Shown: positions 1 through 5,378, numbered from the stretch's first letter. The stretch: DNA of 5,947 nucleotides from an uncultured Phycisphaerales bacterium (GCA_937901265.1 CALCHA010000582.1:1-5947); one strand, 5' to 3'. Notes: generated by a model from the letters alone, not told the origin. Numbers and translations are program-made.

Positions 1-1
1 G

Positions 2-697
2 TTCCGGGAAATATTCCGGGACTTCGGCGTTCAATTGCCCCCCGTCACCCGCGCGCTGCTTGGGATCGCCGACTACATCGTCAACGACCAGAGCATTCTT
101 CTGGTGGCGTTCATGGTGCTGGGGTTTCTTCTGCTTCTGGGCGTGCTTGGCCGCACGCTGCGTGAAATCTTCACCCCCTGGTGGCCGCGAACCACGGCCC
201 CGTGGGTGCGTGATATGTTCGTGTGGTACACGCCCATTGCGCGCACGCTGGCGCGGGATCGCGCCCTGGGCGATATCTGCGAGTTTCTTGCGGACGCCAC
301 CCGTGCCGGTCTCACCCTGCCCGACGCCCTGGCGCAGGCCCGCGCCCTGCACATGAACAGCCGCTTCCGCGAGCGAATTGCCCGCTGGCAGGTCCTCGCC
401 GGGTCGGGTCTCGATCCCTCCGACGCCGCCCGCGCCGCCGGCCTTCCCGACGCCGTCGCAGGCTTCATGGATGCCGCCAAAGTGCGCGATGCGGGCCTGC
501 CCGATGCCTTCGATTTCCTCGGCCGCTACTACCGCGCTCGGCACGTCCGCCTCGCCGCGATCCTCGGCGACGCCGCCGAACCCTTCATCACGCTGCTGCT
601 CGCGCTGATCGTCGGCACCATCGCGTACGCCCTCATTTCGCCGATCGTCACCCTGATCAACGCCACGATGCAGCCGCAATGGAGTGGGGTGCTATGA
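2..697 (+). CDS. gspF: Type II secretion/type IV pilus inner-membrane protein, GspF/PilC family (5' end missing)
   Basis: This is the C-terminal 231 residues of a GspF/PilC-type platform protein, which sits in the inner membrane and couples the assembly ATPase to the growing pseudopilus. The reading frame is open from base 2 and opens with residues FGVQLPPVT, a typical mid-protein GspF stretch, so the TTG at 35 is an internal Leu codon and the true start lies upstream. A hydrophobic segment at about residues 31-50 is followed by a second cytoplasmic helical domain with the family pattern (an ICEFLADATRAG-like stretch with LPDAL). A C-terminal membrane segment lies at about 195-219, preceded by the usual AEPF turn. 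Family members have about 400 residues, so roughly 170 are missing. The stop overlaps the next start (ATGA), which implies translational coupling to the pilin-like genes. The family call is firm; whether the machine is a T2SS or a pilus cannot be settled here. Confidence 0.9.
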   Translation, partial: FREIFRDFGVQLPPVTRALLGIADYIVNDQSILLVAFMVLGFLLLLGVLGRTLREIFTPWWPRTTAPWVRDMFVWYTPIARTLARDRALGDICEFLADATRAGLTLPDALAQARALHMNSRFRERIARWQVLAGSGLDPSDAARAAGLPDAVAGFMDAAKVRDAGLPDAFDFLGRYYRARHVRLAAILGDAAEPFITLLLALIVGTIAYALISPIVTLINATMQPQWSGVL

Positions 698-1026
698 AAA
701 CCGAACCTCTCCGCCGCCGGCGGGCGTTTCTGCTGATGGACAGCGTGTTTGGGCTGGTGCTGATCACCGTGCTGCTGACAACGTTGATCGTTGCCGTGGC
801 GCAGCAGCGCAAGGGCGAGCGCGTGCTGTCGCAGCGCCGCGAGGCCTATCGCCACGCCGAGGCGGCCGCCGATGCCCTTGCCGCGGGACAGCCGGTGCCG
901 CCGGATGTCCGCGTCGAATGGCTCGCAGATCCTGCGGCCGTTCCCGGCCACGCCTGGGCGCGCCTCACTGCCGGGCAGGCCTCCCTGATCACGCTGGCGC
1001 CGCACGCCCCGGGAGGTGCCCCATGA
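694..1026 (+). CDS. Small prepilin-like protein (minor pseudopilin candidate)
   Basis: This is a 110-residue protein with a class III (prepilin peptidase) leader. A basic stretch, PLRRRRA, is followed by a hydrophobic helix beginning FLLMD at residues 12-16 and running to about residue 36. Cleavage would fall after Ala11. The residue at +5 of the mature protein is Asp where nearly all pilins have Glu. The rest is short, Ala-rich and helical at first (an EAYRHAEAAADAL stretch), then about 45 residues of possible beta structure ending in APHAPGGAP. The ATG at 694 is chosen because it overlaps the gspF stop (ATGA), has a GGAG about 9 bases upstream, and puts the leader at the N-terminus. A longer open frame begins at 223 but lies inside gspF and is an artefact. 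By position it would be an I/H-type minor pseudopilin, but the body is too short to assign. Confidence 0.8.
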   Translation: MKTEPLRRRRAFLLMDSVFGLVLITVLLTTLIVAVAQQRKGERVLSQRREAYRHAEAAADALAAGQPVPPDVRVEWLADPAAVPGHAWARLTAGQASLITLAPHAPGGAP

Positions 1027-1520
1027 CCCAGCGCCGCCGCCCGCCACGCGGGTTCCTGCTGATGGAGATCCTCTTCACTTTGGCGATCCTCGCCGTCTTC
1101 ATGGTCGTCTGTGGCGAGACCATTCTTCTCAGCCACCGCTCCGAGACCTTCGCGCTGCGCCAGACCGCCCTCACCGCCCGCGTTGATTCCGCCATGCACC
1201 GCCTGCGGCAGGATGTCTGGAACGCTTCCGCCTTGTCCATCGACCCCGACGGCGCCCTGCGGCTCACCGTCGACGATCGCCCCATCACCTGGAGCGCCGC
1301 GCCGATCGATCACCAGACCCTTCCCGGCGAAGGCTTTGAGCTGGAACGCCACGATGGCAAAGACCGCGCGTACACCCGCGGCATCCCCGCGGTCAGCTTC
1401 CTGTTGAAGGGCCGCACGCTGACGGTGACTTTCCACTCCAGCGGCCGATCGGAAGGCCGGCTCGTGACCTTTGACGAATCCCTCGCCCTCGCCAGCGCCG
1501 TGGCGGGAGGTGGCCAATGA
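1023..1520 (+). CDS. Minor pseudopilin, GspJ-like
   Basis: This is a 165-residue protein with a textbook prepilin leader. The basic segment RRRPPRG ends at Gly10, followed by FLLME, which places the conserved Glu at +5, and a hydrophobic helix to about residue 33. The helix continues with a polar stretch (LRQTALTARVDSAMHRLRQDVWNA) typical of GspJ/PulJ-type proteins, and then a beta-rich globular region. The likely role is a subunit of the pseudopilus tip, assembled from the inner membrane after cleavage and N-methylation by a GspO/PilD peptidase, which is not in this window. The start at 1023 has GGGAGG 7 bases upstream and overlaps the preceding stop as ATGA. GspJ is usually around 200 residues, so this one is slightly short. 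The J assignment rests on order and the N-terminal pattern, not on a full domain match. Confidence 0.75.
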   Translation: MTQRRRPPRGFLLMEILFTLAILAVFMVVCGETILLSHRSETFALRQTALTARVDSAMHRLRQDVWNASALSIDPDGALRLTVDDRPITWSAAPIDHQTLPGEGFELERHDGKDRAYTRGIPAVSFLLKGRTLTVTFHSSGRSEGRLVTFDESLALASAVAGGGQ

Positions 1521-1921
1521 GTCCGCATAACCGCCGCGGCACAGCGATGACTTTCGCCATCCTGATGCTGGCGGTGATCGGCGGCACGATGACCGCGCTG
1601 ACTGTTTCGTTTGCCGCGCAAGCCCGCCGCACGCGGATGCTGGCGATCGGCGCGCAGCAGCGGCAGCTGCTGATGGCGGCGACCCTCGCCGCTGCCGAGG
1701 AACTGCAGGCGCACGGAAACGCCGCACGGAACATCGACCTTGCGACGCCCGCTGCCGATTTCCGCCTGCAACTCGCGATCACCCCCGCATCCGAGGCCGG
1801 CATCACGCGCGTGCGCGTCACCTGCGATGGACGCAGCGCCCATGCGTGGGAAATCCTCACCTATCATCAAAATTCGGGGGTCTGGCGCCTCACCAGCGCT
1901 CAGCTGCATGAGGCTTCCTGA
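1517..1921 (+). CDS. GspK/PilX-like minor pseudopilin, very short
   Basis: This is a 134-residue protein with an N-terminal RRG, then a hydrophobic helix at about residues 9-30 (TAMTFAILMLAVIGGTMTAL), then a polar helix rich in Ala, Gln and Arg (AAQARRTRMLAIGAQQRQLL). This is the pattern of GspK and PilX proteins, which characteristically lack the +5 Glu; here +5 after Gly8 would be Phe. GspK caps the pseudopilus tip with GspI and GspJ. Classical GspK has about 300 residues with a large helical insertion; this protein has only the helix and about 85 further residues, so it would be a minimal form. The start overlaps the previous stop as ATGA, with GGGAGG upstream at 1506-1511. It is the last gene of the operon, and only 3 bases separate its stop from that of the convergent gene. 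A generic small membrane protein is the alternative. Confidence 0.65.
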   Translation: MSPHNRRGTAMTFAILMLAVIGGTMTALTVSFAAQARRTRMLAIGAQQRQLLMAATLAAAEELQAHGNAARNIDLATPAADFRLQLAITPASEAGITRVRVTCDGRSAHAWEILTYHQNSGVWRLTSAQLHEAS

Positions 1922-1924
1922 GTC

Positions 1925-2542
1925 TTATCGCGGCTGCGTACCCGGCGGCACTTGCGAGGCCGGTGCCGAGGCGCTCGTGGGCACCCCATAGGGCCCGGGG
2001 GGCACCGGGTAAGGCTGCGGCGGCGGGGAACCGCGCGAGACAATGTAGATCGTCAACGCGATTCCGATGCACACCGCGATCGCCGTCGCCAGCAGAAACC
2101 GCGACGGCGGCGACAGGTCGAACGCATCATCATCCGGCCCCGACTGCTTTTTGGGAGCCAGCAGCGGATCGGGCGAGAGCAGGACCGAATCGGGATTCAG
2201 CGCCCGCGACCCCAGCGACTGCGCCGCATCCACCTGAATGGCCCCGGTCAGCCGCGCCCAGATATCGGCAGGCATGGCGACGGGGGCAACGGTCGCGCCC
2301 GGCGGCGCGGGCGGAAGTTGCTTTTGGATGGCCGCCACCGGGTCGATCGCCGCGTCGGCGGCGTAAGCGGCGAAAGCCTCCCGCGCCGCCTTGACCAGGA
2401 TGGCTTCGGCTTTGGCCGCGATGGTGGCGGCGGGGAGGGGCGGGGTCTGCGCGGCAAAAGGAGCCGCCGCCAGCGCGTAGAGGCCGTCGCGCTGCTCGGT
2501 AATTCCGGTGATGAAGGTGTGACTAAGGGCCATGGCGTTCAC
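1925..2542 (-). CDS. Single-pass membrane protein of unknown function
   Basis: I do not recognise this 205-residue protein. The first 140 residues are hydrophilic to weakly hydrophobic and Ala/Pro-rich, with a possible helix at about 40-65 (AATIAAKAEAILVKAAREAF). An acidic patch (GPDDDAFD) comes just before a strong membrane segment at about 148-168. A Pro-rich tail of about 35 residues (PPPQPYPVPPGPYGVP) ends the protein. No signal peptide is visible, so the N-terminal part is probably cytoplasmic and the tail extracytoplasmic; this is inference. The start is a GTG that overlaps the stop of the TPR lipoprotein gene (GTGA), which favours coupling. An in-frame ATG at 2533 would remove only three residues. 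Neither start has a clear Shine-Dalgarno sequence, as expected for re-initiation. The linkage suggests work with the lipoprotein upstream, perhaps at the cell envelope. Confidence 0.75.
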   Translation of the reverse strand: MNAMALSHTFITGITEQRDGLYALAAAPFAAQTPPLPAATIAAKAEAILVKAAREAFAAYAADAAIDPVAAIQKQLPPAPPGATVAPVAMPADIWARLTGAIQVDAAQSLGSRALNPDSVLLSPDPLLAPKKQSGPDDDAFDLSPPSRFLLATAIAVCIGIALTIYIVSRGSPPPQPYPVPPGPYGVPTSASAPASQVPPGTQPR

Positions 2543-3336
2543 TGAGCCGGTGCGTTGGAGGGAGCGGGAGCGGGGGTGGGAGCGGGGGTGGGGGCCGGAA
2601 CGAGCGGTGCCCGAACCGTCGGCACGGGCAGAACATCGGAAATCGCCAGCCCATTCCGCGTCATTGCCTCGGTAAGCCCCGGCGTCTGCGGATCCGCGCG
2701 GTACGCCGCCGCAAGGGCGTCGCGTGCTCCCTGCCGGTTGCCGGTTTTTTCAAACAGTACGGCCATCGCGAGGAGGACCGGGGCATCGTTGGGGGAGAGG
2801 TCCAGAGCCCGTTTGTAATAGATCAGCGCGTTGTCGTAATCCCCCAACAGCTCATACGCCTTGGCGATGCGTGCCCGGTCGCCCGCCTGGCCCAGAAAAA
2901 GATTTTCATCGACCGGGTGCAGGTAAAAGCGGCGCACGTCGCCGTTGGAGGCACGGGGGTCTTTCACCTTGGCCGACAGCGCCGCGGCGCGTTCGAGATA
3001 ATCCATTGCGAGGTCGGGACGGTCCATTTTGATGAGCGTCGCGGTGATGCCATTCTTGGCCCTCTCCGACGAGGGATCGAACTGCAGGGCGACCTTAAAG
3101 TGGTAGAGGGCCTGCTCATACTCCCCCTGCCGGTAGTGGATGAGCCCCGCGTAGGTGTTCGCTTCAGGGTCTGACTGATCGTGGGCGAGGGCCTTGTTCA
3201 AGACGGTGAGGGATTCGCCATACTGATCCTGGTTGTAGAGGGCGATCCCCTGGTCGCGATAGCGTTCAAGGGGCTGGGCGCAGGCGGTCAGGCCAGCGAG
3301 GGCGAGGGCGGTTGCCAGAAGGCGGGTGTGACGCAT
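2539..3336 (-). CDS. TPR-repeat lipoprotein
   Basis: This 265-residue protein has a lipoprotein signal: RHTR, a hydrophobic run, then the lipobox LTAC with the lipidated Cys at residue 19. It should be exported and anchored in a membrane. Tetratricopeptide repeats follow at about 25-56, 57-90 and 91-124, and again at about 151-184 and 185-218. They show the expected pattern, such as YAGLIHYRQGEYEQALYHFK. The tail from about 240 is Pro/Ala-rich with a PTPA repeat. TPR lipoproteins act as protein-binding scaffolds; PilF/PilW-type ones assist pilus secretins, and the nearby pseudopilin operon makes that an attractive but unproven guess. The ATG at 3336 is chosen because it gives the lipoprotein signal and has GGAG 8 bases upstream. 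The frame stays open to 3768, but that extension is non-family sequence antisense to the next gene. The stop overlaps the next gene's GTG. Confidence 0.88.
   Translation of the reverse strand: MRHTRLLATALALAGLTACAQPLERYRDQGIALYNQDQYGESLTVLNKALAHDQSDPEANTYAGLIHYRQGEYEQALYHFKVALQFDPSSERAKNGITATLIKMDRPDLAMDYLERAAALSAKVKDPRASNGDVRRFYLHPVDENLFLGQAGDRARIAKAYELLGDYDNALIYYKRALDLSPNDAPVLLAMAVLFEKTGNRQGARDALAAAYRADPQTPGLTEAMTRNGLAISDVLPVPTVRAPLVPAPTPAPTPAPAPSNAPAQ
2560..2594 (+). repeat. G-rich 12-base tandem repeat with G-quadruplex pattern
   Basis: Two exact 12-base copies (2569-2580 and 2581-2592, unit AGCGGGGGTGGG) are preceded by a shorter related unit. On the plus strand this makes six runs of three or more G (2560, 2566, 2572, 2578, 2584, 2590) with loops of 3, 3, 1, 3 and 1 bases, which fits the canonical G-quadruplex rule. 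It lies inside the lipoprotein gene and encodes its PTPA tail. The G-rich strand is the template strand of that gene. Confidence 0.8.
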
Positions 3337-3365
3337 GAAGCATTCTCCGAAGAGGCGGAAGGACG

Positions 3366-3393
3366 ATGGTATCATCGGGCCATGAATCCGCAA
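3366..3393 (-). promoter_or_regulatory. Weak candidate promoter for the TPR lipoprotein operon
   Basis: On the minus strand, TTGCGG (3393-3388) and TACCAT (3371-3366) are separated by 16 bases, with 3/6 and 4/6 matches to the sigma-70 consensus. Transcription would begin near 3359 and give a leader of about 23 bases containing the GGAG. The -35 would lie inside the divergent gene. This is tentative. Confidence 0.3.
3370..3375 (+). promoter_or_regulatory. Candidate -10 element for the LigD-PE-like gene
   Basis: TATCAT differs from the TATAAT consensus at one base and lies 6 bases before the ATG at 3382, so a start site at the usual distance would coincide with the start codon. No convincing -35 is visible. 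The whole divergent gap is only 45 bases, which leaves little room for another site. Confidence 0.35.
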
Positions 3394-3744
3394 GCCATGA
3401 ATGCTCCGCCGTTGGCCGTCGCCTACGTCCTTCTCCACCACACGGGGCAGGCAGCCGTCCCCGATCACTTTGATCTTCTGGTCGATTTTCCCGCCACTCC
3501 CGGCGGCCGACTGCTCACCTGGCGCCTCCTGACGCCGCCGGAATCGTGGCTTCACCGCCCCCCCACCGCCCTGCGCCTGCCGGACCATCGCCGGCTCTAC
3601 CTCACGTACGAAGGCCCGATCTCCGGCGACCGCGGCCACGTTCGCCGCGTCGCCGCCGGCATGGCAAAGCTGCTGGCGGCGACCTCCACGACGCTCACCC
3701 TCACCCTGCCCGATCCGGCGCTCACGCTGATCCTGCCTCGGTAG
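3382..3744 (+). CDS. Small protein resembling the DNA ligase D 3'-phosphoesterase domain
   Basis: This is a 120-residue soluble protein. The line-up AYVLLHH (residues 14-20), DHFDLLVD (28-35), LLTWRL (44-49), LPDHR (66-70) and YEGPISGDRG (76-85) follows the order of the LigD 3'-phosphoesterase (PE) fold, where the motifs are roughly HHATHLHYDFRLE, LKSWAVP, DHPLDYADFEG and G-rich. In LigD this domain trims 3' ends during end joining. His29 and Asp31 match the metal-binding His-x-Asp and His69 matches the third key His, but the Arg of HYDFR is Leu here, so activity is uncertain. The ATG at 3382 is 45 bases from the divergent lipoprotein start; an ATG at 3397 is an alternative, and neither has a Shine-Dalgarno sequence. 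The frame is open upstream to 3181, but that part lies antisense to the lipoprotein gene. The family call is a motif judgement from memory. Confidence 0.6.
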   Translation: MNPQAMNAPPLAVAYVLLHHTGQAAVPDHFDLLVDFPATPGGRLLTWRLLTPPESWLHRPPTALRLPDHRRLYLTYEGPISGDRGHVRRVAAGMAKLLAATSTTLTLTLPDPALTLILPR

Positions 3745-3775
3745 CCCCCCCTTTTTCCTCCGTATCAAGCCCGCA

Positions 3776-3781
3776 TATACT
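3776..3781 (+). promoter_or_regulatory. Candidate -10 element for the deaminase gene
   Basis: TATACT matches the -10 consensus at five of six positions, in an 88-base gap that is otherwise GC-rich. Transcription would begin near 3788, giving a leader of about 45 bases. The -35 region (near 3752-3758) is only a T-rich stretch. The gap also holds the ribosome binding site GGAG at 3822-3825, 7 bases before the ATG. Confidence 0.5.
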
Positions 3782-3832
3782 GCCTCCGGCGAGCGAGGCC
3801 CCCCACCATCACCCCCCTACCGGAGTCGCCCC

Positions 3833-4273
3833 ATGGACTATTCCCTGCTCATGGAAGCCGCCTACGAACAAGCGCTCAAGAGTTACCGGGAAGGCGGCCT
3901 GCCGATCGGGTCGGTGCTGGCCAACCACAAGGGCGTGATCCTCGCCGTCGGGCACAATCTGCGGGTGCAGACCGGCGATCCGACGGCCCACGCGGAAGTC
4001 GTCTGCATGCGCAACGCCGGTCGGCGGCGCGACTGGCCGTCGCTGACGCTGGTCTCCTCGCTCTCGCCCTGCATCATGTGCACCGGCACCACGCTGCTGT
4101 ACCGCGTGCCGCGGGTGATCATCGGCGAAAATCAGAATTTTCTTGGGGCGGAAGATCTTTTCAAGGCACGGGGCGTGGAGCTGATCAACCTGAAACACGC
4201 CGGCTGCATTGCGTTGATGGACGCGTTCGTGAAGGAAAAGCCTGACCTGTGGAACGAGGATATCGGCGTGTGA
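3833..4273 (+). CDS. Zinc-dependent cytosine deaminase, yeast (Fcy1) type
   Basis: This 146-residue protein belongs to the cytidine deaminase fold family and closely resembles yeast cytosine deaminase, which turns cytosine into uracil and ammonia in pyrimidine salvage. Zinc and catalytic residues are present: His53 and Glu55 in HAE, and Cys80 and Cys83 in SPCIMC. Other yeast-type signatures are PIGSVL (24-29), GHNLRVQ (40-46), LSPC (77-80), GENQNF (98-103), RG (113-114) and the C-terminal WNEDIGV, where Trp140 and Asp143 match base-contacting residues of the yeast enzyme. Length is close to that of the yeast enzyme (158). There is no signal peptide, so it acts in the cytoplasm. The ATG at 3833 has GGAG 7 bases upstream. 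It appears monocistronic. Another nucleobase deaminase activity (guanine, or a modified base) is possible, but the C-terminal pattern favours cytosine. Confidence 0.88.
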   Translation: MDYSLLMEAAYEQALKSYREGGLPIGSVLANHKGVILAVGHNLRVQTGDPTAHAEVVCMRNAGRRRDWPSLTLVSSLSPCIMCTGTTLLYRVPRVIIGENQNFLGAEDLFKARGVELINLKHAGCIALMDAFVKEKPDLWNEDIGV

Positions 4274-4276
4274 GGC

Positions 4277-5296
4277 TCAGCGTCGCGCCGGGGCCGTCGC
4301 CGGTGCGGTCGCTGCTGCCGTGGGTGCCATGCCGGGGAGGTGGTACACCGGGGTGGGAAAGGCGAGGCCGCGGATCCAATCAGAAATCACGGTGAATTCG
4401 GGCGTCTTTTCCGAGGGTAGTTTGCGCACGTCCCTGCCCGGATGGGGGAGCGTTGCCAGGGATTTGGGCAAGGCATACTGCAGCAGCAGACTGCGTCGCG
4501 GATCATCGCGGTTGATCATGCGTTCATTGTCGCGGGTGTAGGTCGTCAGGATGTAGAAGTTGGTGTAGAGGATGGCGGGGGTGACGGCGATCGCCGGGCG
4601 CACCAGTCGAAAATTCCCCGCACCCGCTCCACCGTGGCAACCCGAGGTGGCACAGTTTTCCAGCACGAACCGGTGGACGTTGGTCTTGAACCGCAGCATG
4701 TCCGCGGGATCGCTGGTGAGCTTGATCTTCTCGATATACTGCGGCAGGTTGGACGCGCGAATCCGCTGCACCTGCCGGGTGAGATTGGCGGGATTCAGAA
4801 ACGCTCCTTCGGCGGCGCGGGCGTCCTGCGCCGTCACATCTTTCCTCGCCACCTCATTCCAGAACCGCTCCAGGGTCTTGCGGTCGATGCTCCCCTGCAG
4901 GTCGGTGTCATCGTCACGCAGCTCGGTGAGGCGAATGCTGTTGATTTGTTCGGGCGTGAGCAGGGGCAGCGACGTTCCCGGGCCGGTGGTCGCGTTGGCC
5001 TGCGTGGCGGCGGCAAGGCGCGACATGCTGACCTGGCGGAGGATCTTGGCTTCCATGAGCCTGGGATTGAGCGCGAGGGCCCGGTCGGCCTCGGCAATGG
5101 CGGCGGTATAGTCGTCCTGGTCGAAGAGCGCCTTGGCACGCTGGTAGGCGGCGGCGGCGGTGTCGGGGGTGCTGGCGGTGGCTGCGGGTTGCCCGGCGAG
5201 GCCTCCGGCAGGGGCGGCGAAAAGGGCTCCAGCCGCGAGCGACGCTGCCGCCGCCAGCGAAAAGGCCGCCCTTTTCCATCCCTTGGCAATCCTCAT
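4277..5296 (-). CDS. Secreted protein with TPR-like segment and CX4CH haem-binding motif
   Basis: This is a 339-residue exported protein. The N-terminus (RIAKGWKR, then a long Ala-rich hydrophobic run to about residue 30) is a signal peptide, probably cut near the AAPAGG-AGQ region. A TPR-like helical pair spans about 45-79. After a charged middle region comes NCATSGCHGG with Cys215, Cys220 and His221, a CX4CH arrangement rather than the usual CXXCH. The remainder (DDPRRSLLLQYALP at 264-277, PHPG, SDWIRGL at 305-311) is the kind of C-terminal half seen in planctomycete cytochrome-like proteins, and an Ala/Pro tail ends it. If haem is attached, it would be an extracytoplasmic electron carrier; this is inference. 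The third of three tandem starts (GTG, ATG, ATG) is chosen because its spacing to GGAG is 5 bases. The stop lies 3 bases from the deaminase stop. Confidence 0.82.
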   Translation of the reverse strand: MRIAKGWKRAAFSLAAAASLAAGALFAAPAGGLAGQPAATASTPDTAAAAYQRAKALFDQDDYTAAIAEADRALALNPRLMEAKILRQVSMSRLAAATQANATTGPGTSLPLLTPEQINSIRLTELRDDDTDLQGSIDRKTLERFWNEVARKDVTAQDARAAEGAFLNPANLTRQVQRIRASNLPQYIEKIKLTSDPADMLRFKTNVHRFVLENCATSGCHGGAGAGNFRLVRPAIAVTPAILYTNFYILTTYTRDNERMINRDDPRRSLLLQYALPKSLATLPHPGRDVRKLPSEKTPEFTVISDWIRGLAFPTPVYHLPGMAPTAAATAPATAPARR

Positions 5297-5301
5297 CATC
5301 A

Positions 5302-5305
5302 CTCC
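5302..5305 (-). promoter_or_regulatory. Ribosome binding site that decides the start of the haem-motif gene
   Basis: On the minus strand the sequence reads GAGGAGTGATGATG. The GGAG core is 5 bases before the ATG at 5296, but only 2 bases before the ATG at 5299 and overlapping the GTG at 5302. The downstream ATG therefore has the only normal spacing. Confidence 0.65.
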
Positions 5306-5327
5306 TCATGGCCGAGCGGACGCAACT

Positions 5328-5357
5328 TTCACGCGCGCAGGGCTGCCGAACTATAAT
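5328..5357 (+). promoter_or_regulatory. Promoter of the small beta-rich protein gene
   Basis: A perfect TATAAT lies at 5352-5357, with TTCACG at 5328-5333 (4/6 to consensus) and an 18-base spacer. Transcription would begin near 5364, leaving a leader of about 70 bases before the ATG at 5435. The -10 overlaps that of the divergent promoter. Confidence 0.65.
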
Positions 5358-5378
5358 CACGGCCCGCGTGCCTCTCAA
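5350..5378 (-). promoter_or_regulatory. Promoter of the secreted haem-motif gene
   Basis: On the minus strand, TTGAGA (5378-5373, 5/6) and TATAGT (5355-5350, 5/6) are separated by exactly 17 bases. This is the best sigma-70-like promoter in the window. Transcription would begin near 5343 and give a leader of about 45 bases ending in the GGAG ribosome binding site. Confidence 0.7.

Noticed and set aside
846..1727. Long minus-strand open frame of 293 codons
   Set aside because: It runs antisense through three pilin-like genes that have clear leaders and linked starts, and its product is Arg/Ala/Gly-rich low complexity.
1952..2545. Plus-strand open frame of 197 codons
   Set aside because: It is antisense to the membrane protein gene and its product is almost entirely Arg/Gly, typical of a reverse-strand shadow.
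3365..3376. Small palindrome GATG-GTAT-CATC in the divergent gap
   Set aside because: A four-base stem is too short to call an operator; it is better explained by the overlapping -10-like sequences.
3741..3760. C-run followed by T-run after the LigD-PE-like gene, as a terminator
   Set aside because: There is no GC-rich hairpin before the T-run, so it does not meet the intrinsic terminator pattern.
3337..3768. N-terminal extension of the TPR lipoprotein to 409 residues
   Set aside because: It would place the lipoprotein signal in mid-protein and lies antisense to the divergent gene; the ATG at 3336 has its own GGAG.
3784..3825. Inverted repeat CTCCGG/CCGGAG that could hide the deaminase ribosome binding site
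   Set aside because: The left arm lies at or upstream of the predicted transcription start (near 3788), the loop is 30 bases, and six GC-rich bases are expected by chance here.
4442..5356. Long plus-strand open frame of 304 codons
   Set aside because: It is antisense to the secreted haem-motif gene, Gly/Arg-rich with no domain pattern, and lacks a ribosome binding site; a by-product of high GC.
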